The notes beneath the pieces were generated by a model, which was not told the DNA's origin, did not search any database, and saw only the letters and a list, made by a program, of their open reading frames with translations. Below, in pieces: positions 1 to 5,120 of a stretch of 7,987 nucleotides of DNA. Each line of letters starts with the position of its first letter. Position 1 is the stretch's first letter. The stretch covers positions 1 through 7,987 of the forward strand of contig CAKZYI010000609.1 in NCBI GenBank assembly GCA_937884735.1, written 5' to 3'. The position numbers were made by a program, and so were the translations under genes. The stretch comes from an uncultured Pleurocapsa sp. (GTDB lineage Bacteria; Cyanobacteriota; Cyanobacteriia; Cyanobacteriales; Xenococcaceae).

Positions 1-372
1 TTTGGGGTCTAGTTTAGCGATCGCTTCTGGTAGGATAGAAAGCATCATAAACCGCCCAACACCTTTCCAAGCTGACCAATGTTCTACTTGCCTGGGAATA
101 ACTGCTACAGAGCCAATGGTAGTAGTTTCTAGTTTATATTCTCCATCTAGTCTGCGTTCTACTTTGCCGCGATCGAGTATTAATCCAATAGCATGGTGTT
201 CTAGTACATGAACTGGAGTTTCGCAATTGCCATAGCGATAATAATTCAAATGCAAGTTTTCCCAGCCCCTCTGTCGGCTCGAAAGCAATGGAGGAGGAGC
301 TTTAAGAGCTTTACATGATGCAGAAGATGAAAGATCGACTGAGATTGGTTTTTCAGAATTTTTAGCACTCAT
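1..372 (-). CDS. AraC-family transcriptional regulator, N-terminal part (3' end outside window)
   Basis: This gene starts at an ATG at 372 and stays open for 124 codons to the left edge, so only its N-terminal sensor domain is visible. The product begins MSAKNSEKPISVDL. It carries the block HAIGLILDRGKVERRLDGEY followed by GSVAVIPRQVEHW and LSILPEAIAK. These line up residue for residue with HGIVVHL, RRLGGS, GDIAIIPTKINHW and LTIEPEVISS in the AraC protein encoded at 1071-2012. The two are therefore homologous regulators, and a C-terminal AraC double helix-turn-helix is expected beyond the edge but cannot be seen. There is no clear Shine-Dalgarno sequence; the leader is very AT-rich. A TetR-type operator lies about 55 bp upstream of the start, so this gene is a likely target of the TetR protein at 461-1039. 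The inducer is unknown. Confidence 0.8.
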   Translation of the reverse strand, partial: MSAKNSEKPISVDLSSSASCKALKAPPPLLSSRQRGWENLHLNYYRYGNCETPVHVLEHHAIGLILDRGKVERRLDGEYKLETTTIGSVAVIPRQVEHWSAWKGVGRFMMLSILPEAIAKLDPK

Positions 373-419
373 AATTTATTTACATTTATTTATTGTCGTT
401 AAAATGATTGAAAATATTT

Positions 420-450
420 ATTTTAGACAGACCATTCTGTCTGCTGTTAT
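420..450 (-). promoter_or_regulatory. Possible promoter of the partial araC gene
   Basis: On the minus strand a -10-like TAAAAT lies at 425-420, about 48 bases before the ATG at 372. It directly follows the TetR-type inverted repeat, as the -10 of tetR follows its own copy. The -35 is weak: the best match is ATAACA at 450-445 with a 19-base spacer. The position is supported mainly by analogy with the tetR promoter. Confidence 0.3.
425..442. promoter_or_regulatory. TetR-type operator upstream of the partial araC gene
   Basis: Perfect 7-bp inverted repeat AGACAGA-CCAT-TCTGTCT. Over 18 bases, GACAGACCATTCTGTCTG (426-443) matches GACAGACAAGTCTGTATG (1053-1070) at all but three positions (C/A, T/G and C/A). 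The second copy lies in front of tetR. A shared palindrome flanking a tetR gene on both sides is the usual signature of the regulator's own binding site. Binding itself is inferred. Confidence 0.65.
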
Positions 451-460
451 GTAAAAAAAA

Positions 461-1039
461 TTAGCTCAGTAAATGATTCACGATAGCTTTACTTGTTTCC
501 ACTGACCAAATGTCTTGATGAACCCGACTTTCTATTAGAGCTGCTTCATACAGCAAATAGACTGCTGTTGCTTTAGTCCGAGCTAATTTTGGAGAATTAT
601 TATCTGGCATACTTTGCAAAACCAATTGCTCGATAAACGTTTTTAGCTCTTGTTTGTATTGAATAATTAGTTGACGAGGTTTGCTATGAGGATCGGAAAA
701 TTCTACAGCGATATTCATTACAGCACAGCCTCTGCATTCTGCTGCCAAGGAAAAATCAGCTAAACTATCAAACAAAGCTAATATTCTTGCTTTCGGTTCG
801 TCGAACTGTTGCTCTATCAGTTTTAGTTCTTTAAAAAAATTAGTATTGTAGGTTGTTAAATACTCCAATACTAAATCCTCTTTGGAAGGAAAGTACTGAT
901 AAAAGCTGGCTTTTGCTACTTGGGCTTCCGTAATTATCTGATTGATACCTGTGGCAAGATAGCCCTGTTCGTAAAACAAGCGATTAACAGTTGTAAGAAT
1001 TCGTTCTTTTGGTGTTGGTCGATCAATTGATGTCTTCAT
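461..1039 (-). CDS. TetR/AcrR-family transcriptional repressor
   Basis: A 192-residue protein, normal for the family. Residues 10-58 are a typical TetR N-terminal DNA-binding domain: PKERILTTVNRLFYEQGY, then a helix-turn-helix ending in KASFYQYFPSKEDL (43-56). The C-terminal ligand and dimerisation domain contains CRGC (C102, C105) followed by AVMNIAVEF, resembling the Gly-Cys region of a TetR subgroup that includes redox- or electrophile-responsive members. Whether this one senses thiol-reactive compounds is speculative. The gene lies 31 bp downstream of araC and 88 bp upstream of a second, partial araC, all on the minus strand. It has its own promoter with an internal operator, so it is probably autorepressed. 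No Shine-Dalgarno precedes the ATG, and the promoter predicts a leaderless or nearly leaderless mRNA. Confidence 0.92.
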   Translation of the reverse strand: MKTSIDRPTPKERILTTVNRLFYEQGYLATGINQIITEAQVAKASFYQYFPSKEDLVLEYLTTYNTNFFKELKLIEQQFDEPKARILALFDSLADFSLAAECRGCAVMNIAVEFSDPHSKPRQLIIQYKQELKTFIEQLVLQSMPDNNSPKLARTKATAVYLLYEAALIESRVHQDIWSVETSKAIVNHLLS

Positions 1040-1045
1040 ACTTTT

Positions 1046-1074
1046 AATTTAGGACAGACAAGTCTGTATGTCAA
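1046..1074 (-). promoter_or_regulatory. Sigma70-type promoter of tetR, probably leaderless
   Basis: On the minus strand a perfect -35 TTGACA (1074-1069) is followed by a 17-base spacer and a -10-like TAAATT (1051-1046, four of six consensus bases). The expected transcription start is six or seven bases further on, at or next to the A of the tetR ATG at 1039. The -35 contains the TGA stop codon of the upstream araC gene (1073-1071). The spacer is almost filled by the TetR-type inverted repeat, an ideal position for repression by blocking RNA polymerase. Confidence 0.65.
1053..1070. promoter_or_regulatory. TetR-type operator within the tetR promoter
   Basis: Inverted repeat ACAGAC-AA-GTCTGT at 1054-1067, with 6-bp perfect arms. 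It lies between the -35 and -10 of tetR. It shares the wider pattern GACAGACnAnTCTGTnTG with the site at 426-443. Assignment to the adjacent TetR protein is inferred from the duplicated, flanking arrangement. Confidence 0.7.
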
Positions 1075-2012
1075 CTAAATTTATTACCACCAATTAACTG
1101 ATTGAGGCACTTATTTTTCTCTACCCTAATCTGATAAACCTTGGGAGTGATACCAATATATTTACGAAAATGCTGTGTCATTTGAGATTGTGAACTGAAT
1201 CCACACTCATAAGCAATTTCTATTAAAGACAGGTTGCTATCTTTAATCAAATTCTTAGCTTTTGCCACTCGTTGTTGAATAACATATTTATAGGGAGCGA
1301 TACCAGTAGATTTTTTAAATAAATGAGAAAAATAAAACTGGCTAATACCCAATAAACTAGCAATATCGTTTAATTTAATTGGGTACTCCAAGTTGTCATT
1401 AATATAGTTTTTTGCCAATTTAAGCTTATAGGTAGATAGACCATCATTGTGGTCTTTAGGCATAAATTGACTGCTGGCGTAGTGCCTGAGTAGATGAGTA
1501 GATAACAGATTAAATAAGGATTCTGCGTAAAGGCGATCGCAATTATTTGAATCTAAATTGGCTTTAAGATCGATTGCCAAATGCTGAATAAGAGGATCGG
1601 ATTTGGCAAAAGTAGGAATCAACTCAACACGATCTGGATCAATTACCTCATGAGCAATACTAGAAATCACTTCTGGTTCTATAGTTAGAATAATATTTTC
1701 AGCAACTTCTGTTTCAACTTTTTGCCAGTGATTAATTTTAGTCGGAATTATTGCTATGTCTCCAACATCGGCATCTTCTTTTTGTAACGATCCTCCCAAA
1801 CGCCTAAGAGAATTTTGTTCGGGTTTAAGATGAACTACAATACCGTGTTGCCGAAAAGAGTGTTCCCTATGCTCTCCTGCTAGATAGCTTGTATGTACCA
1901 ATCCACATCCTGTCAAACCTGTTGGATAAACTTTAGTGAAAAGATTATTGGCGATTGGTTTTAAACAATCTTCTTCTTGGGTCAAGTCGAGCAAAGATAG
2001 ATGATTGTACAT
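1071..2012 (-). CDS. AraC-family transcriptional regulator
   Basis: A 313-residue regulator when started at the ATG at 2012. The frame stays open to a TTG at 2036, which would add eight residues, but neither start has a good ribosome binding site, so the ATG is preferred. The N-terminal half (about 30-120) is a sensor domain with HGIVVHL, GDIAIIPTKINHW and LTIEPEVISS. The C-terminal 110 residues are a classic AraC DNA-binding domain: a first helix-turn-helix around 214-234 (LNDIASLLGISQFYFSHLFK) and a second around 262-285 (SLIEIAYECGFSSQSQMTQHF), followed by GITPKVY. It is transcribed away from the short-chain dehydrogenase gene at 2522, across a shared 509-bp region, so it is a candidate local activator of the plus-strand genes. 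Its stop codon lies inside the -35 element of tetR. The ligand is unknown. Confidence 0.93.
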   Translation of the reverse strand: MYNHLSLLDLTQEEDCLKPIANNLFTKVYPTGLTGCGLVHTSYLAGEHREHSFRQHGIVVHLKPEQNSLRRLGGSLQKEDADVGDIAIIPTKINHWQKVETEVAENIILTIEPEVISSIAHEVIDPDRVELIPTFAKSDPLIQHLAIDLKANLDSNNCDRLYAESLFNLLSTHLLRHYASSQFMPKDHNDGLSTYKLKLAKNYINDNLEYPIKLNDIASLLGISQFYFSHLFKKSTGIAPYKYVIQQRVAKAKNLIKDSNLSLIEIAYECGFSSQSQMTQHFRKYIGITPKVYQIRVEKNKCLNQLIGGNKFS

Positions 2013-2110
2013 CTTAATTTTGTCTTTAGTAATCAAATAATTTATAACAAGCTAAACAAATTAAGAAATACTTTTTGAAAATATCTAGCAATCATTATTA
2101 GCAAGTTCAA

Positions 2111-2150
2111 GCTGCTTTTTTGATGAATAAAACGGCTTAAAATAAGCAGC
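2111..2150. repeat. Inverted repeat in the putative araC leader
   Basis: GCTGCTT at 2111-2117 is matched by AAGCAGC at 2144-2150, with the adjoining T and A runs partly extending the stem. The loop is about 26 bases. If araC is transcribed from the -10 at 2181-2176, this hairpin falls in its 5' untranslated region. It could also be an operator. It is modest in strength and may be chance. Confidence 0.3.
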
Positions 2151-2175
2151 AAGGTTATTTTACCAGTAGCTGTAG

Positions 2176-2181
2176 ATTATA
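2176..2181 (-). promoter_or_regulatory. Consensus -10 element, candidate araC promoter
   Basis: The minus strand reads TATAAT, a perfect -10, about 165 bases before the araC ATG at 2012. No good -35 is present at 17 bp. TTGAAA occurs only 13 bases upstream, which is too close, so an activator-dependent promoter or a chance match is possible. Confidence 0.3.
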
Positions 2182-2356
2182 AACTCTGTTAGATTTTCAA
2201 AGTGTATAAAGCGATCGATTTAATTTTTATTTACCAAACAAAAATAAAGTAAAAAACTCGCAAAAATCCATAAAAAAGCAAGATTTATATAAAGTAATTA
2301 CTGTCAATAAAATTTATCACCTTGTCTAATTAACTGTGGTACGAAGCTTTGACTAT

Positions 2357-2373
2357 AGCTGGTGAGAAGCTGG
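2357..2373. repeat. AGCTGG direct repeat spaced one helical turn
   Basis: AGCTGG occurs at 2357-2362 and again at 2368-2373, start to start 11 bp, so both copies lie on the same face of the helix. It is about 150 bp before the dehydrogenase start at 2522. AraC-type activators often bind direct repeats, so this could be a target of the divergent regulator. A six-base repeat can also arise by chance. Confidence 0.25.
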
Positions 2374-2521
2374 CAAGCCCCAACTTACAAAATTACAGTT
2401 CTAAATTCCTTGATAGAAAGCAAGTTTTAGATAAAAATAGTAAAAACAAAGTAGAAATTAACTAGGCATTTTCTTACAGTGAAACTTGGCTACTGATATC
2501 AACGGATGATTAACAGCTTAT

Positions 2522-3250
2522 ATGTTGCTAAAAGAAAAAGTAGCTTTGATTGTTGGTACTAAAGACGAAATAGGAAGCGTTACCGCAGAGATTATGGCTC
2601 AAGAAGGTGCGAAAGTTGTGGTCGCCGAACAAAATGCAGATAGCGGTCAAGCTTTAGTGCGTAAAATCGTGGCAATGGGTGGAGAAAGCTTTTACCAAGA
2701 AATGGATGTCACCCTCAATCTATGTCATCAAAATTTAATTAATAGAATTATCAAAGAATATGGCAGGCTAGATATTGCTTTTAATAACGTTAGCGTTGAT
2801 GGCGATTTTTTTCCTCTAGCGCGACAATCAGAGGATATGGTGGCGGGAGTAATTGATGTAAATTTCAATGGAATGTGGTTGAGCCTGAAATATCAAATCG
2901 AACAAATGCTCAAAAATGGCGGAGGAGCAATTGTTAACAACGTCTGCAACTATACCAAAGATGGGAATTTGGGTTGTTCGATTTATAGTGCTACAAAATC
3001 AGCAGTAGCTTCCATGAGTCGAGTAGCTGCATTAGAATATGCTCGCCATAATATACGAATTAATACGATTTCTCCCGCTTTGCCTAAGCGATCGCCTGAT
3101 AACTTTAATCAGGATGTTGGAGAGCGAGAATTTACCCATAACCACAATACTCCTCAAGAAATAGCTGAGGCAATAACCTGGTTATGTTCGGATAAAGCTT
3201 CCTCTATTACAGGACACAATTTACCCATAGATGTTGGTTTATCTGCTTGA
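2522..3250 (+). CDS. Short-chain dehydrogenase/reductase-like protein with degenerate motifs
   Basis: A 242-residue protein with the full length and order of a classical SDR Rossmann domain, but with altered hallmark residues. The cofactor loop TGxxxGIG reads VGTKDEIG (11-18), with Glu replacing the central Gly. NNAG reads NNVS (88-91). The catalytic Ser position, 13 residues before the Tyr, is Cys142. Y155 and K159 of YxxxK (YSATK) and the helix-4 Asn (N114) are kept. The usual PG after strand 6 is PA (185-186), and the C-terminal DGG is DVG. The reading frame is intact and well behaved, so this is not a decaying pseudogene; it may be an unusual oxidoreductase or a non-catalytic SDR. It is followed by a 201-bp gap and a canonical SDR. 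No strong ribosome binding site precedes the ATG. Substrate unknown. Confidence 0.85.
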   Translation: MLLKEKVALIVGTKDEIGSVTAEIMAQEGAKVVVAEQNADSGQALVRKIVAMGGESFYQEMDVTLNLCHQNLINRIIKEYGRLDIAFNNVSVDGDFFPLARQSEDMVAGVIDVNFNGMWLSLKYQIEQMLKNGGGAIVNNVCNYTKDGNLGCSIYSATKSAVASMSRVAALEYARHNIRINTISPALPKRSPDNFNQDVGEREFTHNHNTPQEIAEAITWLCSDKASSITGHNLPIDVGLSA

Positions 3251-3307
3251 TTTTGACTCTTGCTATTGGAATTGACATTAATTTACAGAGATTCTTGAAA
3301 AGTATTT

Positions 3308-3319
3308 AACGCGAGCGTT
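3308..3319. repeat. Short palindrome upstream of glucose dehydrogenase gene
   Basis: AACGC-GA-GCGTT is a perfect 5-bp inverted repeat with a 2-bp centre, GC-rich in an AT-rich gap between the two dehydrogenase genes. It could be an operator for the downstream gene. It is too short to be sure. Confidence 0.2.
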
Positions 3320-3332
3320 CGACTAAGAAAAA

Positions 3333-3365
3333 TTGCTAATAACAAAACTCAAATATTTTTAGCAA
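3333..3365. repeat. Weak inverted repeat between the two dehydrogenase genes
   Basis: TTGCTAA (3333-3339) is complemented by TTAGCAA (3359-3365) across a 19-base AT-rich loop. It lies about 80 bp after the first dehydrogenase stop and 87 bp before the next start. The stem is AT-rich, so a terminator role is doubtful. Confidence 0.2.
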
Positions 3366-3451
3366 GAATAAACAAGATTTTTTAAGCTCAGTTTTGTAAG
3401 TTCAAAGTTGGGTATGCAAATCCTAACTGTTTGTTACTGGGATAAATATTG

Positions 3452-4261
3452 ATGAGTCAAATAAATTCTTTAGAAGGACAAGTAGCCTTAGTAACGGGGA
3501 GTAGTTCGGGTATTGGGGCGGGAGTTGCCCTCGCTTTAGCTCAAGCAGGAGCAAAAGTAGTAGTTAATTACGCTCATAGTACTAAGGGTGCAGAGAAAAT
3601 AGTTAGCAAAATTGTTTCTTTAGGAGGGGAAGCGATCGCAGTACAGGCTGATGTTAGCCAAGAGGAACAGGTAAAGGCTATGTTTCATAAGGCGATCACA
3701 ACCTATGAAACAGTTGATATTTTAGTTAATAATGCAGGTTTGCAAAAAGATTTTTCTCTCGTAGATATGTCTTTAGAAGCTTGGAACAAAGTCATTGGTA
3801 TTAATTTGACTGGACAATTCCTTTGTGCAAGAGAAGCCGTCAAAGAATTTATCCGTCGTGGCATTGTTCCTGAAAGATCTTCCGCCCTAGGCAAAATCAT
3901 CTGTATGAGTTCGGTACACGAAACTATCCCTTGGGCTGGGCATTGCAACTATGCAGCTTCTAAAGGAGGAGTAATGATGTTGATGAAAAGTATGGCGCAA
4001 GAACTCGCTCCCCAAAAGATACGGGTTAACAGTATTGCCCCAGGAGCAATCAAAACTCCTATTAATAAAGAGGCTTGGGATACCCCTGAAGCTGAAGAGA
4101 AGTTATTAGAATTAATCCCCTATAAAAGAGTCGGCGAACCTGATGATATTGGCAAGGCTGCTGTATGGTTGGCTTCGGATGCTTCTGATTATGTTAATGG
4201 TCTGACCTTGTTTGTGGATGGTGGGATGACTTTGTATCCAGGGTTTGCGGGGAATGGATGA
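3452..4261 (+). CDS. gdh: Glucose 1-dehydrogenase (NAD(P)+), SDR family
   Basis: A 269-residue cytoplasmic SDR predicted to oxidise beta-D-glucose to D-glucono-1,5-lactone with NAD(P)+ (EC 1.1.1.47). Motifs are intact: TGSSSGIG (15-22), NNAG (93-96), N118, catalytic S154, Y167 and K171. Family-specific stretches closely resemble Bacillus glucose dehydrogenase: MSSVHETIPW, YAASKGG, RVNSIAPGAIKTPIN and the C-terminal LTLFVDGGMTLYPGF. There is a small insertion before the catalytic Ser (residues about 136-147) compared with the Bacillus enzyme. The ATG at 3452 is chosen over an in-frame TTG one codon earlier because GGGA at 3439-3442 is spaced nine bases from it. It is the first gene of a close-set plus-strand series; its TGA stop lies inside a heptad repeat. 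Substrate range within sugars is inferred from similarity. Confidence 0.9.
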   Translation: MSQINSLEGQVALVTGSSSGIGAGVALALAQAGAKVVVNYAHSTKGAEKIVSKIVSLGGEAIAVQADVSQEEQVKAMFHKAITTYETVDILVNNAGLQKDFSLVDMSLEAWNKVIGINLTGQFLCAREAVKEFIRRGIVPERSSALGKIICMSSVHETIPWAGHCNYAASKGGVMMLMKSMAQELAPQKIRVNSIAPGAIKTPINKEAWDTPEAEEKLLELIPYKRVGEPDDIGKAAVWLASDASDYVNGLTLFVDGGMTLYPGFAGNG

Positions 4262-4295
4262 GTAGGGAGTAGAGCAAGTAGGGAGTAATGAGTAG
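4252..4295. repeat. Heptad (STRR-like) repeats overlapping the gdh stop codon
   Basis: Heptads TGAGTAG-GGAGTAG (4259-4272) and GGAGTAA-TGAGTAG (4282-4295) are separated by nine bases. The longer unit AGTAGGGAGTA occurs twice, 16 bp apart (4261-4271 and 4277-4287). The first heptad contains the gdh stop codon. GAATGGATGAGTA (4252-4264) recurs exactly at 5067-5079. Heptameric tandem repeats like these are well known in cyanobacterial intergenic DNA. Confidence 0.7.
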
Positions 4296-4299
4296 AGGG
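4295..4299 (+). promoter_or_regulatory. Ribosome binding site fixing the GTG start of the channel gene
   Basis: GAGGG, preceded by A, lies seven bases before the GTG at 4307. It is the best Shine-Dalgarno match in the window. Upstream in-frame codons give no other start before a stop at 4289-4291, so it supports the GTG. Confidence 0.65.
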
Positions 4300-4306
4300 T
4301 TTTGTA

Positions 4307-5053
4307 GTGATAAAAAATTGTCGAGAGTATCTAATTGAGGCTTGGGGTTTGGGTAGTTTTATGGTGGCGGCGGGGATTGTGGTTACGGTGTTGGAGTCGT
4401 CGACATATTCAGGGGTAACAGCAATACCAAATCCTTTTATCAGACGGGCAGTTATAGGAATAGCAATGGGTTTGACGGCGATCGCCATTATCTATTCTCC
4501 TTGGGGAAAGCGATCGGGCGCACATATAAATCCTGCGGTGACAATTACCTTTTTTCGTCTGGGAAAGATTCATTTAACCGATGCTTTAGGCTACATTGTG
4601 GCTCAATTTATTGGTGGCTGGATTGGCATACTGCTAGTAGTAGCTTTATTTGGCGAATCTTTTACTAGTCCTACTGTTAATTATGTCGTTACTGTTCCTG
4701 GTAGTGGTGGTTGGTTGATAGCTGCGATCGCAGAATTTATACTTTCCTTTAGCCTGATGTTTGTGGTTTTAATCGTTTCTAATCACCATAAAATAGCAGC
4801 ATTTACAGGAATATTCTCAGGAATTTTAGTCGCTATCTTTATCACTTTTGAAGCACCCTTATCTGGCATGAGTATAAATCCCGCCCGTACCTTTGCTTCT
4901 GCTCTTCCTGCTTCAATTTGGACGGATTTCTGGCTCTATTATTTTGTTCCTCCTCTAGGAATGTTAACTGCTGCGGAAATATATCTGCGTCAATTCACTA
5001 AACCAAAAGTTATTTGTAGCAAGTTTTGTCATAACGATGAAACTCCTAGTTAG
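4307..5053 (+). CDS. MIP/aquaporin-family membrane channel
   Basis: A 248-residue inner-membrane channel with six hydrophobic segments and both half-helix motifs: HINPAVT (NPA 75-77) and SINPARTFASALP (NPA 191-193, followed by the conserved R194). It should conduct water and/or small neutral solutes such as glycerol. Aligned by the second NPA box, the selectivity-filter positions that are His180 and Cys189 in human AQP1 are Ile179 and Met188 here. A canonical water-only filter is therefore unlikely, and the substrate cannot be assigned. The C-terminal tail carries two Cys (CSKFC) and is hydrophilic. Translation starts at GTG, supported by GAGGG seven bases upstream. It sits 45 bp after gdh and 67 bp before the GMC oxidoreductase gene, which suggests co-transcription and a link with sugar or polyol metabolism. 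Confidence 0.92.
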   Translation: MIKNCREYLIEAWGLGSFMVAAGIVVTVLESSTYSGVTAIPNPFIRRAVIGIAMGLTAIAIIYSPWGKRSGAHINPAVTITFFRLGKIHLTDALGYIVAQFIGGWIGILLVVALFGESFTSPTVNYVVTVPGSGGWLIAAIAEFILSFSLMFVVLIVSNHHKIAAFTGIFSGILVAIFITFEAPLSGMSINPARTFASALPASIWTDFWLYYFVPPLGMLTAAEIYLRQFTKPKVICSKFCHNDETPS

Positions 5054-5066
5054 GCAATTAAATGTT

Positions 5067-5120
5067 GAATGGATGAGTAAGCAAGTCTAACAACTAATGA
5101 CTAACGACTAACGATTAACA
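5067..5120. repeat. Repeat copy plus five-unit heptad array abutting a start codon
   Basis: GAATGGATGAGTA (5067-5079) is an exact copy of 4252-4264 and is likewise followed by GCAAGT nearby. It is followed by five head-to-tail heptads: TCTAACA, ACTAATG, ACTAACG, ACTAACG, ATTAACA (5086-5120). The last unit ends on the base before the ATG of the GMC gene, so the array takes the place of a Shine-Dalgarno region. Confidence 0.75.

Larger units (their letters stand above)
2013..2521. other. Long AT-rich divergent intergenic region
   Basis: There is no convincing open reading frame on either strand. The region separates the minus-strand regulators from the plus-strand enzymes and should hold promoters for both directions. 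Visible elements are an inverted repeat at 2111-2150, a consensus -10 for the araC direction at 2181-2176, and an 11-bp-spaced direct repeat at 2357-2373. There is also a weak plus-strand promoter candidate: TTGATA (2410-2415), 17 bases, then AAAAAT (2433-2438). No tRNA, mobile-element end or clear terminator was seen. Confidence 0.6.

Noticed and set aside
2..211. Plus-strand open frame of 69 codons at the left edge
   Set aside because: It is antisense to the araC N-terminal frame (1-372, minus), whose protein matches the other AraC in the window; the plus frame gives a Ser-rich sequence of no recognisable family.
2382..3402. AACTTACAAAA (upstream of the SDR-like gene) and its reverse complement TTTTGTAAGTT (upstream of gdh) as ends of a mobile element
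   Set aside because: An 11-bp match in AT-rich DNA of this length is expected by chance several times; there is no transposase or target duplication, and the match does not extend.
3703..3948. Minus-strand open frame inside glucose dehydrogenase
   Set aside because: Antisense shadow of a strongly recognised gene; no family features and no ribosome binding site seen.
4189..4488. Minus-strand open frame across the gdh-channel junction
   Set aside because: It covers the repeat region and two real genes; its low-complexity Ile/Pro/Thr composition is what antisense of membrane-protein codons gives.
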